A DNA stretch of 64,000 nt from Gracilibacillus salinarum (GTDB taxonomy: Bacteria; Bacillota; Bacilli; Bacillales; Amphibacillaceae). Of this stretch, positions 19,500 through 29,521 are shown in pieces. Made by a program: the position numbers and the translations under genes. The notes beneath the pieces were generated by a model, which was not told where the DNA came from, ran no database searches, and was given only the letters and a program-made list of their open reading frames with translations. The first letter of the stretch is position 1. Every line of letters starts with the position of its first letter. The stretch spans positions 310,001-374,000 of the forward strand of contig NZ_CP095071.1 in assembly GCF_022919575.1 (NCBI RefSeq), read 5' to 3'.

Positions 19500-20372
19500 A
19501 TGGATTTCGGAAGAATGTTAACCGCAATGGTGACCCCTTTTGATAAGCATAATCAAATTGATTTTAATATAACGACACAATTAGTGGAACATTTAATTGC
19601 GTCTGGTACGGATGGTCTTGTTGTCGCCGGAACTACAGGGGAATCCCCAACATTAAGCCACCAGGAAAAAATAGACTTGTTTAAACATGTCATTAAGGTC
19701 GTGGATGGTCGTGTACCGATTATTGCAGGTACCGGGAGCAATAATACACAGGCCTCGATTGAATTAACGAAAGAGGCAGAGCAATTAGGAGTAAACGGAG
19801 CGTTAATAGTAACACCTTACTATAACAAACCAAATCAGGAAGGATTGTATCAGCATTTTGCAGCGATTGCCGATCAAACCAAGCTGCCAATTATGCTTTA
19901 TAACATTCCTTCACGAGCGGTTGTGCGACTGAACGTGGAGACGGTCGTTGCGCTTTCTCAAATAGATAATATTGTTTCTGTAAAGGATTCGACAGGTGAT
20001 CTAGACAGTATCGCGTCTATTCTCAATCAAGTAGATGAAGACTTTACTGTCTACAGTGGCGATGATTCGTTAACACTGCCAATTCAATCAATCGGTGGAA
20101 CAGGAATCGTATCTGTTTCTTCTCACATAATTGGGAAAGAAATGAAAGAGATGATTACGTTATATGAGCAAGGCAACGTAAAAGAAGCCGCTCAGCTTCA
20201 CCGTCAATTGTTACCGATTATGCGTGCATTGTTCATGGCACCATCTCCTTCACCAGTCAAATCGGCTTTGAAATATAAAGATATTGATGTAGGTTCTGTT
20301 CGTTTGCCGTTAGTTCCTCTTTCGCCATTCGAGGAGCAGAATTTGTTCAGGGTTCTTGACTCTGTACAATAA
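19500..20372 (+). CDS. dapA: 4-hydroxy-tetrahydrodipicolinate synthase
   Basis: DapA condenses pyruvate with aspartate semialdehyde, the first committed step to DAP, lysine and dipicolinate. The 290-residue TIM-barrel protein shows GTTGESPTLS, the tyrosine of YYNKPNQEG, and the Schiff-base lysine in VSVKDSTGD (about residue 163). AAGGAGATGGTG precedes the ATG at 19500. It ends in a bipartite terminator, and repeat element C follows. Confidence 0.97.
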   Translation: MDFGRMLTAMVTPFDKHNQIDFNITTQLVEHLIASGTDGLVVAGTTGESPTLSHQEKIDLFKHVIKVVDGRVPIIAGTGSNNTQASIELTKEAEQLGVNGALIVTPYYNKPNQEGLYQHFAAIADQTKLPIMLYNIPSRAVVRLNVETVVALSQIDNIVSVKDSTGDLDSIASILNQVDEDFTVYSGDDSLTLPIQSIGGTGIVSVSSHIIGKEMKEMITLYEQGNVKEAAQLHRQLLPIMRALFMAPSPSPVKSALKYKDIDVGSVRLPLVPLSPFEEQNLFRVLDSVQ

Positions 20373-20401
20373 AGCTGGTGTACCACAACTTCATATAAAA
20401 T

Positions 20402-20468
20402 AAAAAAGAGCTTTCTCAGTTAAAGTGTTCCTTGCAACAGGACCTTTTAATTAGATTGCTCTTTTTTT
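20402..20468 (+). terminator. dapA terminator (long two-tier hairpin)
   Basis: AAAAAAGAGC (20402-20411) pairs with GCTCTTTTTTT (from 20458) around a 46-nt insert that can itself fold (AAAG/CTTT with TCCT/AGGA). A T run follows. The large internal insert is unusual for a simple terminator. Confidence 0.65.
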
Positions 20469-20514
20469 TATAAGATACAATCAAAAAGGTAATCTCGTTG
20501 AACATGAAGTTGGG

Positions 20515-20834
20515 TTCTTATAATATGGGTTATGTTAAGTGGAACTGTATTAAAATGTAATATTGATATAGATTATTTGCTTAGCAAAGCTTCGACAATA
20601 GGCTCCACGTCCTGTGGGCACGGCTTCAGCTAGGCTGCTGCTTGAAAATCATCTGTGCTGCTTTGTGCCGAGGAAGCTTATTTCGGTCGTTACTGGCAGA
20701 CGCAGGTACAAGCTAAGTGGATCTTCAGCTGTGCCCGCAGGACGCGAAGTGGTTGGCCGGAGCGGTATGCCAGCACACAAAACATTTCAAAATGACGACT
20801 TTAAAGCTAGTTAACACAATCCATATTATAGGAA
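20515..20834 (+). repeat. Fold-back / MITE-like element copy C (320 bp, internally deleted)
   Basis: Ends match the terminal inverted repeats of copy B (left 20515-20540 with a few changes, right 20808-20834 with one change). The inside keeps CACGTCCTGTGGGCACGGCT and the opposite CCGCAGGACGCGAAGTGG block, but the central spacer of copies B and D is missing. A 66-codon open frame inside (20614-20814) is an artefact of the repeat. The remaining 20835-21008 holds a GGCCGG...CCCGG hairpin and no gene. Confidence 0.78.
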
Positions 20835-21008
20835 GTAATTATTAATTAAGACAATTGGGATCGGCCGGTTTATGCCCGGTTTTGTTATATCCTGTGTATC
20901 AGTATATGTTTGTTTTGCATCATTCATGCTCCTTTTTCGATGGAACAGAATGAAATCGGACAGCTCGTTCATACTACATAGTAATATCGAGAAAAGGGGT
21001 AATTAGTT

Positions 21009-21725
21009 ATGAACGAAAAACAATCACCGAATGAAAAAGAATCAACATCCTCCTCACTTGTGGAAAAAATCCAGCAGCTTGGTCAATCTTCGGTTCCCAA
21101 TGCGCCGGACTCGAATATTCATGTATTATCCATCATCGGTCAAGTCGAAGGACATGTGCAATTACCACCGCAAAACAAAACAACTAAATATGAGCATCTA
21201 ATCCCTCAAATCGTTGCGATTGAACAAAATCCCAAAATTGAAGGATTAGTAGTCATTCTTAATACAGTAGGTGGCGATGTGGAAGCAGGCTTAGCCTTAT
21301 CGGAAATGATTGCATCCATATCTAAGCCAACTGTCTCAGTCGTGTTAGGTGGAGGGCATTCCATCGGTGTTCCAATTGCAGTGGCGACGGATTATTCTTT
21401 TATCGCACCATCTGCAACGATGACCATTCATCCGATCCGTTTAACGGGGCTGGTAATTGGTGTGCCGCAAACATTTGAATACATTGATAAAATGCAGGAA
21501 CGTGTTATCCAATTTGTTACAAGTCACTCTAATATTAAAGAGGAAAAATTTAAGGATCTCATGTTCGATAAAGGTAATTTAACCAGAGATATTGGTACAA
21601 ATGTCGTTGGAGCAGATGCCGTGGAATATGGATTAATAAACGAAGTCGGTGGTATTAGCGGTGCAATGTCCAAATTAAATGAATTAATTGAGCAAAATAA
21701 ACAGTCACAGGAGATGATCCAGTGA
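21009..21725 (+). CDS. tepA: ClpP-fold serine protease TepA (YmfB)
   Basis: TepA is a cytoplasmic ClpP-like peptidase, described in B. subtilis as a translocation-enhancing protein and later as a germination-related protease acting on small acid-soluble proteins. The 238-residue product has the ClpP/crotonase fold with the nucleophile serine in GGGHSIGVP (about residue 118) and a conserved histidine in TIHPIRL. GAAAAGGGG lies before the ATG. The next gene overlaps it by 4 nt. Confidence 0.9.
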   Translation: MNEKQSPNEKESTSSSLVEKIQQLGQSSVPNAPDSNIHVLSIIGQVEGHVQLPPQNKTTKYEHLIPQIVAIEQNPKIEGLVVILNTVGGDVEAGLALSEMIASISKPTVSVVLGGGHSIGVPIAVATDYSFIAPSATMTIHPIRLTGLVIGVPQTFEYIDKMQERVIQFVTSHSNIKEEKFKDLMFDKGNLTRDIGTNVVGADAVEYGLINEVGGISGAMSKLNELIEQNKQSQEMIQ

Positions 21726-21931
21726 TTCTATACACACCACTTTCCTATGAAGATATACATCTGACAGAGGCTGATTATCAACAGTATGAACTTGTTACTT
21801 ATCAGATGCGGCCATGCTATGCAGAACGATTGGAAAACGGAGATCTTCGACTTATCCAATTATTATCTACCGATCCCAGCGATTATCTGCATGAACAATT
21901 CCAACCAGGTAAAATAATTTCAACAAGCTAA
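21722..21931 (+). CDS. ylzJ: YlzJ-like protein
   Basis: This is a 69-residue protein starting with GTG at 21722, overlapping the tepA stop. It resembles YlzJ, the small protein found between tepA and spoIIIE in Bacillus, by its MILYTPL start, the central [14 protein letters not shown] segment and its location. Function is unknown. Confidence 0.7.
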   Translation: MILYTPLSYEDIHLTEADYQQYELVTYQMRPCYAERLENGDLRLIQLLSTDPSDYLHEQFQPGKIISTS

Positions 21932-21970
21932 AATAGGACAAATAGAATATTCGTTCTATTACCAAAACTA

Positions 21971-21979
21971 TGCTATAAT
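21971..21979 (+). promoter_or_regulatory. Extended -10 promoter of spoIIIE
   Basis: TGC precedes a consensus TATAAT (21974-21979); the -35 region is weak. Start near 21986 puts the next hairpin almost at the 5' end of the transcript. Confidence 0.6.
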
Positions 21980-22000
21980 GGTAATGGTGATAGAAAAGAG

Positions 22001-22034
22001 AGCACCCTTGCTGAGTCAAACAAGCAAGGGTGTT
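22001..22034 (+). promoter_or_regulatory. 5' leader hairpin of spoIIIE
   Basis: CACCCTTGCT (22003-22012) pairs perfectly with AGCAAGGGTG (22023-22032), followed by TTTGA. It may be a weak terminator for tepA-ylzJ, or a stabilising/attenuating structure at the start of the spoIIIE mRNA; the promoter upstream makes the second option possible. Confidence 0.5.
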
Positions 22035-22086
22035 TGATACATAATGACACTTGTTGGTTAGGTTTGAAATTTGGGGAGTGTATGAG

Positions 22087-24393
22087 ATGGCTAAACGAAA
22101 AAAAAGGAAAAAAAAGCAATCGTTAAAAGCTAATATAAAAAAAGAGTTGATCGGTCTCTTATTTATTTTCCTAGCTATATTAGGCAGTGGTGCATCGCTG
22201 ATTGATGAAGGGGCCGTTTCCTCTTTATTAGAAAACACCTTTCGTTTTTTCTTTGGAACCTGGTATTTTATAGTACCGCTGTTTTTCTTATTTTTAGGTT
22301 TATATGTGATGATTAAACGAATATGGCCCGAGCTTAAAACGAGGAAATGGGTGGGAACATTTCTAATACTGACAGGTCTGTTACTTTGGACACATACTTC
22401 AACAGTATTCCCTGAGAATAATTCATCGATCATCGGTACGTCCTTTACGTATTACACGGAATATTTGCAGGGACAGAGAAGTGAGGCATATTTAGGTGGA
22501 GGAATGTATGCTGCTGTTTTATTTGCAATCAGTTATTTCTTGTTTGCTAAAGCTGGCGCATATATATTAGCGTTTTTCTCCATGATTATCGGTGTCGTTA
22601 TTTTCTCTAACCTCTCTTTGGGCGATGTTTTTGCAAAGGGTTTTCAAAGATTACGAGTCAGCTTGGTAAACAACAAAGAACGACTTTCTGATTGGTCAAG
22701 TAAACAGAAACAGCAAAAACTTGAAAAGAAAGATCAGGAATCTCCGAAAGAAGATGAACAACAACAGCACACAGAAGAAGATATGCCAGCCATCGCCTAT
22801 GCGCAAGATGAACTGGAAGTAATCGAACCGGAACCGCCTAGCGTCCCAGATTCTGAACCGGATCAAGACAATAATAACAAACAGAATGTAGATGCACATG
22901 AAGAACAGTGGAGCACATCCTCGACATCGGAGGATTTACCAACAACGGAATTTGAGAATCAGGATTATCAGTTACCGACTATGAATATATTGGAGCTTCC
23001 GAAAAACTTTGGAAAACAACAAGATAAAACCTATATCCAACGAGTTGTCCGCAAACTAGAAAAAACATTCCAAAGTTTCGGAGTTAAAGCACGCGTAACA
23101 AAAGTACATGTCGGACCATCTGTAACAAAGTATGAAGTCTATCCGGAGGCAGGAGTGAAAGTAAGTAAGATTGTTAACCTTCACGATGACTTAGCATTAG
23201 CTCTAGCTGCCAAAGATATTCGAATCGAAGCACCAATTCCAGGCAAATCAGCTGTAGGTATTGAAGTGCCAAACGAAGAAACTGCCATGGTTACGTTGAG
23301 AGAAGTACTGGAATCGAAGAAAAATCAGGTGCAGAACAAACTTGGCTTTGCCTTAGGAAAGGATATAGCCGGTGATGCTGTTATAGCTGAGTTAAATAAA
23401 ATGCCGCATATACTCGTTGCAGGTGCAACAGGAAGTGGTAAGAGTGTTTGTATTAATGGTATTATTACTAGTATTTTAATGAGGGCCAAGCCCCATGAAG
23501 TAAAAATGATGATGATTGATCCGAAAAAAGTGGAGTTGAATGTTTATAACGGAATTCCACACTTGCTGACGCCAGTCGTAACAGACCCTAAAAAAGCGTC
23601 TCGTGCATTAAAGAAAGTTGTTTCGGAAATGGAAAGAAGGTATGACTTATTTTCCGAAACAGGTACCCGAAATATTGAAGGTTATAATGAGTATGTTAAA
23701 CGATATAATGCTGAGCAGGAAGAGCAGCAGCCTCAACTGCCGTATATTGTCGTCATTGTTGATGAGCTTGCTGACTTGATGATGGTTGCATCAAACGAAG
23801 TAGAGGATGCTATTACCCGATTAGCGCAAATGGCACGTGCGGCTGGTATTCACTTAATCATTGCTACCCAGCGTCCATCGGTAGATGTCATTACAGGTGT
23901 TATCAAAGCCAATATACCATCTCGAATCGCTTTTAGTGTATCTTCCCAAACGGATTCACGAACGATATTGGATTCGGGTGGTGCCGAGAAATTATTAGGA
24001 CGAGGAGACATGCTCTTCATACCGGTTGGCTTATCCAAACCGGTCCGTATCCAAGGTGCCTTTCTGTCAGATGATGAAGTAGAACGAGTGGTTGATCATT
24101 GTGTCGAACAGCAAAAAGCGCAATATCAGGACGAGATGATTCCTGAAGAAGAGACAGAAGTTATGCAAGAAGTAGATGATGATGTCTATGATGATGCTGT
24201 TCAATTGGTATTAGAAATGCAGAGCGCCAGTGTATCCATGCTGCAACGTCGTTTCCGCATCGGATATACCAGGGCAGCACGCCTGATTGATGCCATGGAA
24301 GACAGAGGAATCGTTGGGCCGTATGAAGGTTCTAAACCAAGAACAGTCTTACAAAGTCAGCCAGCAGAAGATCAGCCAACCCATTCGACATAA
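22087..24393 (+). CDS. spoIIIE: DNA translocase SpoIIIE/FtsK
   Basis: SpoIIIE pumps the chromosome across the sporulation or division septum. The 768-residue protein has a Lys/Arg-rich N-terminus, four predicted membrane segments up to about residue 190, an acidic low-complexity linker (about 205-300), and the RecA-like motor with Walker [11 protein letters not shown] near residue 447 and Walker [14 protein letters not shown]-terminal gamma winged-helix domain ([15 protein letters not shown]) reads polar DNA sequences. The ATG at 22087 with GGGGAGTG upstream is chosen; the frame is open 36 nt earlier. Confidence 0.96.
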   Translation: MAKRKKRKKKQSLKANIKKELIGLLFIFLAILGSGASLIDEGAVSSLLENTFRFFFGTWYFIVPLFFLFLGLYVMIKRIWPELKTRKWVGTFLILTGLLLWTHTSTVFPENNSSIIGTSFTYYTEYLQGQRSEAYLGGGMYAAVLFAISYFLFAKAGAYILAFFSMIIGVVIFSNLSLGDVFAKGFQRLRVSLVNNKERLSDWSSKQKQQKLEKKDQESPKEDEQQQHTEEDMPAIAYAQDELEVIEPEPPSVPDSEPDQDNNNKQNVDAHEEQWSTSSTSEDLPTTEFENQDYQLPTMNILELPKNFGKQQDKTYIQRVVRKLEKTFQSFGVKARVTKVHVGPSVTKYEVYPEAGVKVSKIVNLHDDLALALAAKDIRIEAPIPGKSAVGIEVPNEETAMVTLREVLESKKNQVQNKLGFALGKDIAGDAVIAELNKMPHILVAGATGSGKSVCINGIITSILMRAKPHEVKMMMIDPKKVELNVYNGIPHLLTPVVTDPKKASRALKKVVSEMERRYDLFSETGTRNIEGYNEYVKRYNAEQEEQQPQLPYIVVIVDELADLMMVASNEVEDAITRLAQMARAAGIHLIIATQRPSVDVITGVIKANIPSRIAFSVSSQTDSRTILDSGGAEKLLGRGDMLFIPVGLSKPVRIQGAFLSDDEVERVVDHCVEQQKAQYQDEMIPEEETEVMQEVDDDVYDDAVQLVLEMQSASVSMLQRRFRIGYTRAARLIDAMEDRGIVGPYEGSKPRTVLQSQPAEDQPTHST

Positions 24394-24466
24394 AAAAATA
24401 GTTTCATCCAATTAATCAAAGTCAGAAATATTCTTTCTATTTTGAATTAAAAGTGTTATATTTATT

Positions 24467-24502
24467 TGTAATACAAAATTACATTGGATATAGAATGGGT
24501 TG
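24467..24502 (+). promoter_or_regulatory. Putative gntR promoter with overlapping operator
   Basis: An inverted repeat TGTAAT-acaaa-ATTACA (24467-24483) overlaps a possible TTGTAA/TATAGA promoter with a 17-bp spacer. It lies just upstream of a GntR-family gene, so autoregulation is a reasonable inference. Confidence 0.45.
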
Positions 24503-24511
24503 GGGGACGCT

Positions 24512-25234
24512 ATGATATCTAATTTAAATTCCGGTTCAGCAATTACTGTCGTACAGCATATTAAGAAGCTGATTGAAGATGGTTACTACAAAGAGAAAGA
24601 AAAATTACCAACAGAGTATGAATTAGCAAAAGATTTAGGTGTACCAAGAAAAGAAATACAGAAGGCTGTAGCGATATTAGAAGAAGAAAATATTCTTATT
24701 CGCCGGCCGGGAGTCGGTGTGTTTGTTCATGCTCAGCCAATTCTTTCCTCCGGGATTGAACAGCTGGGCAGTGTGACAGAAATGATTAAACAATCTGGTA
24801 AAAAGCCTGGTGTACAGTATATATCTGCTGAGCTTACCGAGCCGACAGATGAGGATAAGCGACGATTCGATCCTGTAGAAATTGAAAAATTTGCTCAACT
24901 GGAACGAGTCAGGACGGCTGACGGGGAGCCTGTGGTCTATTGTATCGACAGGATAGACCATCAAATTTTACCATTAGAACAAATTCAGCGGGAGGAATCT
25001 ATCTTTCAGGCACTAAAGACATGTGCAAAGAAAGAAATTGATTATGCCATCGCTTATATTGAGCCTATTGGTTACCATGAACGAATCTCACCAATACTAA
25101 ACTGCGAACCAGATCAAGCGCTGTTACTTTTGAGACAGATGCATTACACAAAGGATAATGAACCTGTTTTATATTCTGCTAACTTCTTTAGAGCGGATGT
25201 ATTTAGTTTTTATGTTTTACGAAAAAGAATGTAG
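24512..25234 (+). CDS. ymfC: GntR/HutC-family transcriptional regulator (YmfC-like)
   Basis: This 240-residue regulator has an N-terminal winged helix (LPTEYELAKDLGVPRKEIQKAV) followed by a UTRA/chorismate-lyase-like effector domain. Position after spoIIIE matches YmfC of B. subtilis; the effector is unknown. The ATG at 24512 has GGGGGA upstream, and a TTG 12 nt before it is within that region. A palindrome in the promoter may be its operator. In B. subtilis an ABC sugar/nucleoside transporter follows; here only repeat element D does. Confidence 0.85.
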   Translation: MISNLNSGSAITVVQHIKKLIEDGYYKEKEKLPTEYELAKDLGVPRKEIQKAVAILEEENILIRRPGVGVFVHAQPILSSGIEQLGSVTEMIKQSGKKPGVQYISAELTEPTDEDKRRFDPVEIEKFAQLERVRTADGEPVVYCIDRIDHQILPLEQIQREESIFQALKTCAKKEIDYAIAYIEPIGYHERISPILNCEPDQALLLLRQMHYTKDNEPVLYSANFFRADVFSFYVLRKRM

Positions 25235-25249
25235 CCTGCACAAGGATAA

Positions 25250-25283
25250 CAAAAAACCGAGCCAATTTTGGTCGGTTTTTTTA
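25250..25283 (+). terminator. gntR terminator
   Basis: AAAAAACCGA (25251-25260) pairs with TCGGTTTTTT around a GCCAATTTTGG loop region, followed by T residues. Confidence 0.88.
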
Positions 25284-25337
25284 ACAAGTATAAAAGTACT
25301 GACATAGAAGTAATCAATATTGAATAAGAAGATGAGG

Positions 25338-25992
25338 ATCTTATAATATGGATTAAGTCAAATGGAACTGTATTACTAAATGGTCATTTTTCAAATATTT
25401 TATCTGCTCAGCAAAGCTCCAGAAATAAGCTCCGCGTGCTGTGGGCACGGTTTCAGCTAGGCTACTACTTGAACAGCATCTTTGCTGCCTTGTGCCGAGG
25501 AAGCCCACTTCGAAGCAATGCTTGCAGACACAGGCACAAATGAAGTGGATCTTCAGCTCGCGCTGAGGCATGAGGAGTCTCCGCCTATTTCCTACGCTTA
25601 AGGGAAGTGCTACAACGTATGGAACAGCTAAAAGCAGTGGTTCTAGGCATTGCGTTATTCATTCAATTCCTGTTATATATGAATGCGGTCAATATGCTAG
25701 CAATTCCAAAAGTTGTAGAGCCCCCATCCAAGCGTAGGCCAACCACGTAGACTCCCGCGGGACTGGCAGGTGCTGGAGATCCACAACGTCTGCACCTGTG
25801 TCTACCAGTAATGCTTCGAAGTAGGCTTCCTCGATGCAAGGCAGCAAAGAAGTAACTCGAGTAGTAACCTAGCTTCAGCCGTGCCCCGCAGGACGCGAAG
25901 TGGTTGGCTGAAGCGGTATCCTAGCACATTAAATAGCTCAATATGGATGCTCAGCTAGCAATGGCTAGTTAACATAATCCATATTATAGGAA
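25338..25992 (+). repeat. Fold-back / MITE-like element copy D (full length, about 655 bp)
   Basis: The right terminal inverted repeat (25966-25992) is identical to that of copy B; the left end (25338-25363) has several changes. The interior aligns with copy B along its whole length, including the central spacer CTAAAAGCAGTGG. In place of B's short left hairpin there is a longer block (CTTGTGCCGAGGAAGC and neighbours) that is inverse to the right arm. Outer flank repeats lie at 25284-25337 and 26028-26085. These repeats account for almost all of the 998-bp gap between gntR and ymfF. Confidence 0.8.
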
Positions 25993-26027
25993 GTTGAATT
26001 AGGACAGGGCCGGTTATGTCGAGTTTT

Positions 26028-26085
26028 TCTTAATCTATAAGTACGATCATAGAAGTAATCATGCTGAACATGCAGATAGATTATG
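26028..26085 (+). repeat. Outer flank repeat, right of element D
   Basis: TATAAGTACGATCATAGAAGTAATCATGCTGAA matches, in shorter blocks, the repeats flanking elements B and F. The remaining 26086-26232 holds no clear feature besides the ymfF ribosome binding site AAAGGGG. Confidence 0.6.
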
Positions 26086-26232
26086 TATCTTTGTTAACTG
26101 GTTCATCTCTTACGGTTAGTCCGTTGTCCGAGTCTGCGCGAAATATTAAACACGACAGGCTTGTCAATTAGCATAATACTTAGTATTTTTGATAGAATAT
26201 ACAAGAGACTATAATGACAAAGGGGTTTAGTT

Positions 26233-27516
26233 ATGACAGATACAATCGAAAAGATTATCCCGAAAGATGGTTATGATTTACATTTACTACATACAAAGAA
26301 GTTCAAGACTATTCACGTATCACTAAAGTTCACTTCCAAATTAACGAGAGAACATGTAACCAAAAGAGCACTGTTACCTTATGTACTCCAGCAAGGAACA
26401 AGTCGCTATCCTACAGCTATCCAGCTGAGACAGCACTTAGACGAGTTGTATGGCACCGTATTGTCTATTGACAGCAGTAAAAAGGGAGAACACCACATCC
26501 TTACGATCCGTTTAGAGTTGCCAAATGAACAATATATCGCTGGATCAGAGAATTTACTTGAAGAAGCAATTGCTTTTCTTAAGGAAGTCATCTACCACCC
26601 TAAGGCAGATGCACAAGCTTTTGACTCGAACATCGTTGCAAGAGAAAAACAAACCTTATTAAGTAAAATCGAGGCTTTGAAAGAAGATAAAATGAGTTAT
26701 GCAAACACACGAATGATCGAAGAAATGTGCAAAGAGGAAGCGTATCATCTGCGGGTGCATGGTTATGAAGAAGATCTGGATCAGATTACTGCGGAAGACC
26801 TTTTTGCATACTATCAGGACATTTTAAACCAGGATCATTTGGATGTATTTGTTGTCGGCGATATCAATGATTTACAGATTGAAGATCGAATGTCCTCATT
26901 GATTACAGATCGAAAGCAATGCAAGATCGAAGATAGTCCTGTTTTGACGACGGTAAATGATCAGACACTTGTAGAATCGGATGATATTCAGCAGGCAAAA
27001 TTACATTTTGGTTATCGTACTGGTATTACCTACAGCGATCCGGCATATGCGTCCTTACATGTATTCAATGGTTTATTTGGCGGATTCCCGAGCTCTAAAT
27101 TGTTTATGAATGTTCGGGAAAAGCACAGTCTGGCCTATTATGCAGCATCTAGAATAGAAAGTCATAAGGGCTTGATGTTTGTGTTTAGCGGAATTGCTCC
27201 GGATCAATATCAAAAGGCTAAAGACATTATTCTCGAACAAATGGAAGACATGAGAGCAGGAGATTTTACAGACAATCAACTGGCTGAAACGAAAGAAATG
27301 ACTATCAATCAATTGCGTGAAACACTTGATAACCCTCAAGGGATGATTGAACTGCACTATCAACGTGTATTAGCACAATCTAAACTCTCTCCGGAACAAT
27401 TATTGAACGACGTGAAGGCTGTGACGAGAGAGCAAGTAGTGCAGGTTGCACAAAAGATTGAATTAGATATGATTTACTTGTTAACAAGCAAGGAGGCAGA
27501 ACAAAATGAAGCATAA
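26233..27516 (+). CDS. ymfF: M16-like protein YmfF, EF-P modification associated
   Basis: This 427-residue member of the M16 peptidase superfamily lacks the zinc motif: where HxxEH would be expected the sequence reads LPYVLQQGTSRYPTAIQLRQ. It is therefore likely a non-catalytic partner of YmfH. NCBI families label YfmF/YfmH as EF-P 5-aminopentanol modification-associated proteins because they are encoded with YmfI. AAAGGGG precedes the ATG. Its end overlaps ymfH by 11 nt. Confidence 0.88.
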   Translation: MTDTIEKIIPKDGYDLHLLHTKKFKTIHVSLKFTSKLTREHVTKRALLPYVLQQGTSRYPTAIQLRQHLDELYGTVLSIDSSKKGEHHILTIRLELPNEQYIAGSENLLEEAIAFLKEVIYHPKADAQAFDSNIVAREKQTLLSKIEALKEDKMSYANTRMIEEMCKEEAYHLRVHGYEEDLDQITAEDLFAYYQDILNQDHLDVFVVGDINDLQIEDRMSSLITDRKQCKIEDSPVLTTVNDQTLVESDDIQQAKLHFGYRTGITYSDPAYASLHVFNGLFGGFPSSKLFMNVREKHSLAYYAASRIESHKGLMFVFSGIAPDQYQKAKDIILEQMEDMRAGDFTDNQLAETKEMTINQLRETLDNPQGMIELHYQRVLAQSKLSPEQLLNDVKAVTREQVVQVAQKIELDMIYLLTSKEAEQNEA

Positions 27517-28792
27517 ACAGTATCAGCAAATTGCCGAATCCATTTATCAAGAAACTTTACCGAATGGATTGCGTGTTTTTATCTTGCCAAAGAAGGAAAT
27601 GGCAAAGACTTTCGCAATCTTTACGACCGATTATGGCTCTATAGATCAAAGCTTCGTACCGTTGAATCAACAGGATATTCAAACAGTACCTGACGGAATC
27701 GCACACTTTCTGGAGCATAAATTATTTGAAAAAGAAGACCGCGATGTGTTTCAAGACTTTTCAAAGCTCGGTGCATCGGCTAATGCATTTACTTCTTTTA
27801 CGAAAACGGCTTATTTATTTTCCGCTACTTCAAAGATAAAGGAAAATTTAACAACATTAATTGACTTTGTTCAAGATCCTTATTTTTCTGAACAGTCGGT
27901 TGAGAAGGAAAAAGGCATTATCGGACAGGAAATTAATATGTATGATGACCAGCCAGACTGGCGTGCCTTCTTCGGTACAATCAAAAGCTTGTATCATAAA
28001 CATCCTGTTCAAATTGACATCGCAGGTACAATTGAATCGATTGCAGACATAACAAAAGATGATTTGTATACTTGTTACCATACATTTTATCACCCGAGTA
28101 ACATGGTGTTATTCGTAGCGGGTAATGTGGATGCAGAAGAGACCATGACCTTGATTAAAAACAACCAGGACCAAAAGACGTTTGCTGCGCCAAGCCCGAT
28201 TACGAGAAAATTTCCTGATGAGCCTGTTGCGGTTGCGGAGAAAGAACAAACGATTCATATGCCAGTAGCCGTTCCGAAAGCTCTAGTCGGAATTAAAGAG
28301 GCCATTATTCCGAAAGAGCCTAAAGCCTTTATGAAAAAAGAGTGGATGATGGATATCGTGATGGATTATTTATTTTCTAGAAGTGGAACAGCATATGAGC
28401 GATTATACAATGAAGGTTTAATTGACCAATCATTCAGCAGTGAATCGCATTTGGAGCGTAATTTTGGATTTAGCATCATCGGTGGAAATTCGAAGAACCC
28501 GGATAAATTGGCAGAGTTCATAAAAGATGAATTGCTGCAGTTGTCAAGCAATCCCATTGACCAGCAAGGTTTTGAACGGATTAAAAAGAAAAAGATCGGT
28601 CAATTATTACGGGCAATGAATTCTTTGGAATTTATTGCTAATCAATACTCCCATTATCAATTGTTAGGGATCGACTTTTTTGAAAGTGTCGAATGGCTGG
28701 AACAATTAACCTATGAAGAAACGGTCGAATTCACAAAAAATTGGATTGATGACGCACAACTTTCCACTTGCTTTGTGAAACCGAACGAATAG
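27506..28792 (+). CDS. ymfH: M16 family metallopeptidase YmfH, EF-P modification associated
   Basis: This is the catalytic member of the YmfF/YmfH pair: 428 residues with the zinc motif HFLEHKLFE near residue 70 and a downstream glutamate in an EKGIIGQEINMY helix. By analogy with other split M16 enzymes it may form a heterodimer with YmfF. The ATG at 27506 overlaps ymfF and has AAGGAGG about 9 nt upstream. Confidence 0.9.
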   Translation: MKHKQYQQIAESIYQETLPNGLRVFILPKKEMAKTFAIFTTDYGSIDQSFVPLNQQDIQTVPDGIAHFLEHKLFEKEDRDVFQDFSKLGASANAFTSFTKTAYLFSATSKIKENLTTLIDFVQDPYFSEQSVEKEKGIIGQEINMYDDQPDWRAFFGTIKSLYHKHPVQIDIAGTIESIADITKDDLYTCYHTFYHPSNMVLFVAGNVDAEETMTLIKNNQDQKTFAAPSPITRKFPDEPVAVAEKEQTIHMPVAVPKALVGIKEAIIPKEPKAFMKKEWMMDIVMDYLFSRSGTAYERLYNEGLIDQSFSSESHLERNFGFSIIGGNSKNPDKLAEFIKDELLQLSSNPIDQQGFERIKKKKIGQLLRAMNSLEFIANQYSHYQLLGIDFFESVEWLEQLTYEETVEFTKNWIDDAQLSTCFVKPNE

Positions 28793-28801
28793 AGTTCGAC
28801 C

Positions 28802-29521
28802 ATGGAGAAACAAACAATGATCACGGGTGCCAGCGGGGAAATAGGCGCAGCTATTGCAATGAAGCTAGCTAGTGAGGGTCACCAGCTGTTCCTTCATTAC
28901 AACCAGAATAATGCAGCTATCGAAGAATTGTCTCAGCAGTTACCAGAGGACTGTATAAAGGGTGTCATCCAGGCTGATTTATCAAGCGGTGACGGCTTAC
29001 GCAATTTTCTGGAACAGATACCAAATGAGATTACTCACCTGGTCATGACAAGTGGTGCAGCTTATTACGGATTATTCCAGGATATGAAGGATGAGGAAAT
29101 GGATGCTATGCTCCATCTCCATGTTACTTCACCTTGGAAGATTACGCGTGCGATCATACCAGAAATGATTCGACGGAAGTGTGGTAACATTATACTGATA
29201 ACCTCCATTTGGGGACAACAAGGTGCCAGCTGTGAAGTGGCCTATTCTTCGGTGAAAGGCGCACAGAATACCTTTATTAAAGCTTTGGCAAAAGAATTGG
29301 GACCAAGTCAAATTTACGTGAATGGTGTCAGTCCTGGCTTTATTGACACAAGAATGAATCATCATTTAACAGACACCGAAAAACAACAACTTGTCGAGGA
29401 TATACCGCTGCAGAGAGCTGGTCTGCCGGAAGATGTTGCCGGAGCAGTCAGCTTCTTATGCAGTGATCAATCTTCTTATATTCAAGGAGAAGTAATAGGT
29501 GTGAACGGTGCATTTAGTTAG
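28802..29521 (+). CDS. ymfI: Short-chain reductase YmfI (EF-P 5-aminopentanone reductase)
   Basis: This 239-residue short-chain dehydrogenase has the TGASGEIG cofactor loop at residues 8-15 and the catalytic YSSVKGA (Tyr/Lys) motif near 154. In B. subtilis YmfI reduces the 5-aminopentanone modification on Lys32 of elongation factor P to 5-aminopentanol, needed for efficient polyproline translation and swarming. It begins 9 nt after ymfH. Confidence 0.9.
   Translation: MEKQTMITGASGEIGAAIAMKLASEGHQLFLHYNQNNAAIEELSQQLPEDCIKGVIQADLSSGDGLRNFLEQIPNEITHLVMTSGAAYYGLFQDMKDEEMDAMLHLHVTSPWKITRAIIPEMIRRKCGNIILITSIWGQQGASCEVAYSSVKGAQNTFIKALAKELGPSQIYVNGVSPGFIDTRMNHHLTDTEKQQLVEDIPLQRAGLPEDVAGAVSFLCSDQSSYIQGEVIGVNGAFS

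Noticed and set aside
20614..20814. Open frame of 66 codons between dapA and tepA
   Set aside because: It falls inside fold-back element copy C; the frame is not kept in the aligned copies B and D.
25353..25571. Minus-strand open frame of 72 codons after gntR
   Set aside because: It is within element D; no ribosome binding site and no conservation in copy B.
14437..26085. CRISPR array, suggested by repeated intergenic sequence
   Set aside because: Repeats are few, long, palindromic and not regularly spaced, with no short unique spacers or cas genes.
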